DNA of 64,000 bases, taken from NCBI GenBank assembly GCA_013399305.1, contig VXAI01000337.1:529110-593109 (forward strand), given 5' to 3'. Of this stretch, positions 59,616 to 64,000 are shown piece by piece (the first letter of the stretch is position 1; every line of letters begins with the position of its first letter). Origin of the DNA: Rostratula benghalensis. Lineage: Eukaryota > Chordata > Aves > Charadriiformes > Rostratulidae. Below the pieces are notes generated by a model, which searched no databases, was not told the origin of the DNA, and saw only the letters and a list, made by a program, of their open reading frames with translations. The position numbers and the translations under genes are program-made.

Positions 59616-62600
59616 GTAAGTCCCCGCAGAGAACCAGCCTCACGCTGCTCCGCCTCCCTTTCCCCTTTGCCTGCGAGGGCTCCAGCCCCTGCACCCTTCC
59701 TCCGGTGGTTGGTGGTGCTGCACGGGGTGGGGAAGCGTCTTCCAGAGGGTTGGCTGACTCGACTTCTGCATCTTTCAGCAGGCTGTGGCTCCCTGTTCTT
59801 ATCACAGAACGGTTTGGGTTGGAATGGACTTTAAAGGTCACCTAGTTCCAGCACCTCCAGCTCAAAGCTCCAGCCAGCCTGGCCTGGAACCCCTCCAGGG
59901 ATGGGGCAGCCACAGCTTCTCTAGGCAACCTGGGCCGGTGTCTCACCACCCTCATTTCTTCCTGAGACCCCACCTAAATCTCCCCTCGTTCAGTTTAAAA
60001 CCATTCTGCCTTGTCACATCATTGCGTTCCCTGATCAAGAGTCCCTCCCTCTCTCTCCTGTAGGCCCCCTCTAGGGACTGGAAGGGGCTCTGAGGTCTCC
60101 CTGGAGCCTTCTCCAAGCTGAACACCCCCAACTCTCTCAGCCTGTCCTCCCAGCAGAGTTGCTGCAGCCCTCGCAGCATCTCCATGGCCTCCTCTGCCCC
60201 CACTCTAACACCTTCGTGTCCTTCTGATGTTGGTGGCTCTGGAGCTGGAGGCAGCACTGCAGGGATTTCTCCCCAGAGTGGAGCTGAGGGGCAGAATCCC
60301 TCCCCTTGCCCTCCTGGTTACACTGGTGGGGGTGCAGCCCAGTGTATGGGGGGCTTTCTGGGCTGCCAGTGCACATTGCCAGCTCACGTTGAGCCTCTCA
60401 TCCACCAAGACCCCCCAAGTCCTCTCCAGGGCTGTTCTCAATCTCTTAAATTCTTTGGATAACTAAGGAGCTTTGAGATTTGGGTATCAAGTGGAAGGGT
60501 CTTAAAACCAGGCATATGTTTGACCAGTTAATTCATGTATATCCCAGAAGGTCCCAAGTGGGTCCTTTTCACCAGATCCTCTTTTGGATAGCTGTTTTCC
60601 ACTGGGGTGAGGATGCTGGACTTGTTCCAGTTGTGGCAAGGCCAGTTGACTGGCTTGGACTAGATGTGTTGTACTGGTGGGCTAAAATTGGGGAAGGTAA
60701 ATCCAATCCAGACCTTAATTTCTTTTTTTTTTTTTTTTTGTGTTCGGGAGTGAGACCCATGTCGCTGCAGTTGTTCCAGAAGGGAGTTGTGATGATTTCA
60801 CAGCTCTGACACTTGTTTTTCACAGTTTTATACTAACAGCAGGAAAGATTTGCTGCCCTTCAGGTGGGGAGGGAAGTCAATGGGAGATGGGTGTTTGCAG
60901 AGCAGGTAGTTCAGAGCAGCCTTCACTGCTTGTCCCTGCTTTTTGCCTGTCAGTAAAAACGAGTTTTCAGGCTGGAGAGCCCTGTTACGACAAGGATTGT
61001 GCCTTCTGGTTGGTTTATCTGGGCAGGCTGACATTTATCAGCTGGGTTTGACTCTTTTGCTATGTATGTTTTAAGAAAGTGTCAGAGGTCTTGAAGCAGC
61101 TCTTCAGTGCTGACATAAATAAGATGCACATTTTTAACCAAGAGTCTAATTAGGAATTCTGTATTTCAAGTTGGGGCTAAATATCTTTCCTGGGGTAGTG
61201 GCACTTGGTGTGCAGTTGTTGGGTGAGGTTCTTTGTGCCACACAGGAGGTCTGGCTGGATCCCTAGGACAAATTCTTCCAGCCTGAAGGTTCACAAGTCT
61301 GTGAACCAGCCTGCACTTGGCCTTCTGGTGTCCCACCTACAGCCTCTGCCACCCAGACTTTGGTGCATCTCAAGTGTGTCTCATTCACCCTCACAACAGA
61401 CTGCTGCTGGAGGTTTCTCCTTGTTGGAGTCTGTTGTGCTGTTTGGAGTCAGAGCTGTGTTTCAGTGGGGAAAGCAGGCCTGTGTACCCTTGTGATGGTG
61501 TTCTGCTACCAGACCGGGTGTTTCCCCTGCTGTCTTGTGAAAGCTTTCCCATGTTCTCCTCACTCTGGTCACCCTGTGTGCGTTAGCAGCTTCATCTTCA
61601 CTCTGCTGAGTAAGGTAGGAAAATGCTGTTTGTTCTTCCCACTTTGAAGATGCAAAAGTGAGGCAGAAGAGAAAATGGGCCACAGGAAAAGTAGTTGTTC
61701 TACACCTTAATCTGTAGTCTGTTGTAATCTTTGCACCTCTTTTTGTGGAGTTCAAAAGTACATGCATATCAGAAGGAAATCCCAAATTCCCACAAAATGG
61801 TAGCATTGGTTTCCTAGCACTGACCCGAAAGCAAACCTTTCCTCTTTGGGATTTTCCTTTGTGGGGAATTCACAGTGGACGTTCTTTGGCTGGCTATTCA
61901 AAACATCTTTGGGATTTCCTCTTTGGAAAGTTCCCATCTTCCCATTTTGCAATCTTGCAGGTCCAGTTCACTCCTGCAATTTCACTCCTGCCTTTTAAAT
62001 TCCCTCTGAGATTAAATCTGTTGGTTTGTCTGGTTAGTGCTCTCGTTTCAGAAGTAACCTTATCTGATGAGAAAGGGCCCTGGTTTCTGAATTGTGCCAT
62101 GAGGGAGACCTGGGCAAAGAAGAAAAATAAAACTTTGTTCTGTGATGAGTGCTCCCTTGCTGCTTTCCCACACTCTTTTTTTGCACAGAGTAAACGAGCT
62201 CTTGGTCTAATTCCTGCTGCCTGACTTGATCTACACCAATTTCAGGACAAACAAGAGATTGCTCTTTCACCTGCCTTTGATTTCCTGAAGATGCTGCCCG
62301 TGGAAGCAGGCTTTGAGAATTTTTTTCTCCTTAAATGAGAAGGGTGGGGCCTCCTTCTGGCTACACACGAAATTCTTCAAAGCAGAAAGTATTGTATCAG
62401 ATACAGCAGCAGAACAAATCCCATGTGATCAGAAAGCTGATCAACGGGATGCCTGCTTAATTGGGATGCTTGCCAGAGAGGAACAGCGTGCTTAACAGCT
62501 CCACACAATAATAGCTGAGTGCTTAGACATTTTAAAGTGCATTTTCACTAGAAAAGCCACTGTGTTGAAAAAAAAAATACAAAACCAAAACCAGCCAACC

Positions 62601-64000
62601 AACCAAACCAGCACTTGATATAGCAACTTCTCACCACGTTTCCTGAAATGGCATTGAGTGGGTCTGTCTATGAGCTTGCATCTAAATATTCACCACCAGA
62701 TCTTCTTGCGCCGCTGCTGACACCCAGCAAGAGCTAATAATCTTCCTGCTGAACCCAGAGCCAGGACCCTGATGATGACTGGTTAATGAAGGCTCTGCTC
62801 GGAGAAGGACCATGTCCCAGGTGGGCTGGCTGCTGCACACTGCTCGACGGAAGCCTGCTGGGTGTGAATTAATGGGTGCTGCTGTGAGCTTATTTCTCTG
62901 AAGTCTCTGGTTGCTCTCTGATGCTGCTGCTAACCGTCTGTGCGAAGCTGAGGATCACATGAGCATTGGGTGCCCCTGATGCAGTTTCAAACAGACTGCT
63001 TCCTACAGCACTTTAGAACAGGTCAGGCAAGGACACGGAGCAGGGTATTTACTCAGCACAGTGTATTCCTCTCAGAGAGACCTTGGAGAGATGATGGAGG
63101 TACCAAGTAGGAAGACTCTAGAAAAGCTTTGGGTTTTGAAAATCCAAATTCACCTCAGCTGCTGGCTTTGGTTGAGCTGTGCTGGAAACTCTCTGGGCTG
63201 GTTTTTGTGCCTCTGTCTCTGTTAGACCATAAAAGTCAGGTTGAAGGTGGATGGAGCTGGGCTCCAGCATTAATGTGGAGAACCATTCTGGCCAGTGGTG
63301 CATATAGTTTCTCAGATACGGTCTCTCTGAGCCATGTGTGTGCTAAAGCACGGCCACCTAAAAAGTGCTGCACCTTGGGCCTCATCCCCACCTTCTCCAT
63401 TCTGCTTTGTCCTTTTGCAGCAGCTCAAGACAGGCTTTTGGAGCTGGCCGTGGAGGTGCTTCAGCACAGCAGCTCTGAAGTGACATGGTGGAGCAGGGCA
63501 GTGGCTTGTGAGGCCCACTGCCATAGGCTGTGTTGGCACAACAGCTTTTACTGCTGCCCTGGCAAGTTGTTTCCAATCTCTTTGTTCTCAAGCCTTCGTT
63601 TCTTCTTTTTCTCAAGATCCGTGCAACCAGGGCTGTCTCTTCAGCTGTCTTTACAGCCCTGAGTCACACATGCTCCTGAAGACAACCCAGGCTTTAACCC
63701 CAGACCTGCATCTCTCCCCTAAGGCAGCAGGACCCTGCTGATGGAGAGGTTAAAGCACAAGGTGACCAACTCACTTGGCCAGGGACACTTTGAGTGAGTG
63801 CTGGAGCATATCTCAACAGTGGTTTTGGACGTGCATTTGGTCCATTCTGTAAAAATGTTAGAGGGGTGGCTTTAACCTCCAGCCCCGTGCAGTTACACGG
63901 GAGGGGAACACAGCTTTTTGCTTTTTCTGAAGAACATAAATTATGTTTTCAGTATCAGGGTCCTCTGCCTTGTCAGTAGGAGATCTTTATCTTCTATGTT
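59616..64000 (+). other. MBNL3: MBNL3 following intron (5' part, runs off the window)
   Basis: The intron starts GTAAGT and has no acceptor plus coding exon that I recognise before the window ends, so it is at least 4.4 kb long. It contains the CR1 fragment at 59801-60450 and a T18 run near 60722-60739. Nothing from 60455 to 64000 shows a muscleblind motif or any other recognised coding sequence. Confidence 0.8.
59801..60450 (-). repeat. CR1 LINE 3' fragment, antisense, longest copy in the window
   Basis: The copy starts ATCACAGAACGGTTTGGGTT on the + strand and can be followed for about 650 bases through CCTCCAGGGATGGGGCAGCC, CTCACCACCCTC, TTCAGTTTAAAACCATTCTG, AGGGACTGGAAGGGG, CCAACTCTCTCAGCCTGTCC, AGGGGCAGAATCCC, TTTCTGGGCTGCCAGTGCAC and CCCCCCAAGTCCTCTCCAGG. 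It has a small internal deletion near 59850 relative to the other copies, removing the GCAGGGACACCTCCCACC block. It begins 185 nt after an MBNL3 splice donor. Confidence 0.95.

Noticed and set aside
59420..59845. 141-codon + strand frame covering the second coding exon
   Set aside because: It reads the exon in the wrong frame. The correct frame gives the complete finger-2 sequence from GRCTREN onward.
1..64000. CRISPR arrays, tRNA or rRNA genes, bacterial operons
   Set aside because: No regularly spaced repeats, no cloverleaf with A/B box signals that I could recognise, and no rRNA-like sequence. The window is vertebrate nuclear DNA.

Overview
The window is vertebrate, almost certainly avian, nuclear DNA. 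It holds several degraded CR1 LINE fragments of the kind that dominate bird genomes, long GT-AG introns, CpG-rich promoter-like DNA and many mononucleotide tracts. It also contains one assembly gap of 705 N. No bacterial, organellar or viral gene is visible. The species cannot be fixed from the sequence alone.

One protein-coding gene can be supported, on the + strand: a muscleblind-like splicing regulator, best matched to MBNL3. Two coding exons are present. The first (32586-32759) encodes residues 1-58, including zinc finger 1 and the first cysteine of zinc finger 2. The second (59451-59615) encodes residues 59-113, including the rest of zinc finger 2. They are separated by an intron of about 26.7 kb, and both junctions are phase 0. 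The remaining exons (zinc fingers 3 and 4, the linker and the C-terminus) lie beyond the right end. Residues favouring MBNL3 over MBNL1 and MBNL2 are CHVENG in the inter-finger segment, CTREN in finger 2 and [10 protein letters not shown] after it. These comparisons come from memory of the family, not from a search.

Layout. 1-700 is CpG-rich and may be an upstream promoter or its shore. 700-31150 is non-coding, most simply the first intron or 5' flank of MBNL3, with CR1 fragments, a 39-base poly-G tract, the N gap and some AT-rich conserved-looking patches. 31200-31610 is a strong CpG island with two inverted CCAAT boxes, a GC box and a YY1-type ATGGCGGC motif. A likely splice acceptor at 31611-31613 opens a 5' leader of about 970 nt carrying seven short upstream ORFs, a GAA run, an A20 run and a G/U-rich stretch just before the start codon. 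32760-59450 is an intron with CR1 fragments and simple repeats. From 59616 to the end is the next intron, starting with an antisense CR1 fragment only 185 nt after the donor.

The most interesting part is the MBNL3 leader and first coding exon. The dense uORFs, the complementary A-rich and U/G-rich segments next to the AUG, and a UGCU cluster just after the donor fit a gene under heavy post-transcriptional control. That reading is inference. I found no convincing new biological system. Most long open frames here are chance frames in non-coding DNA, in CR1, or through the N gap.
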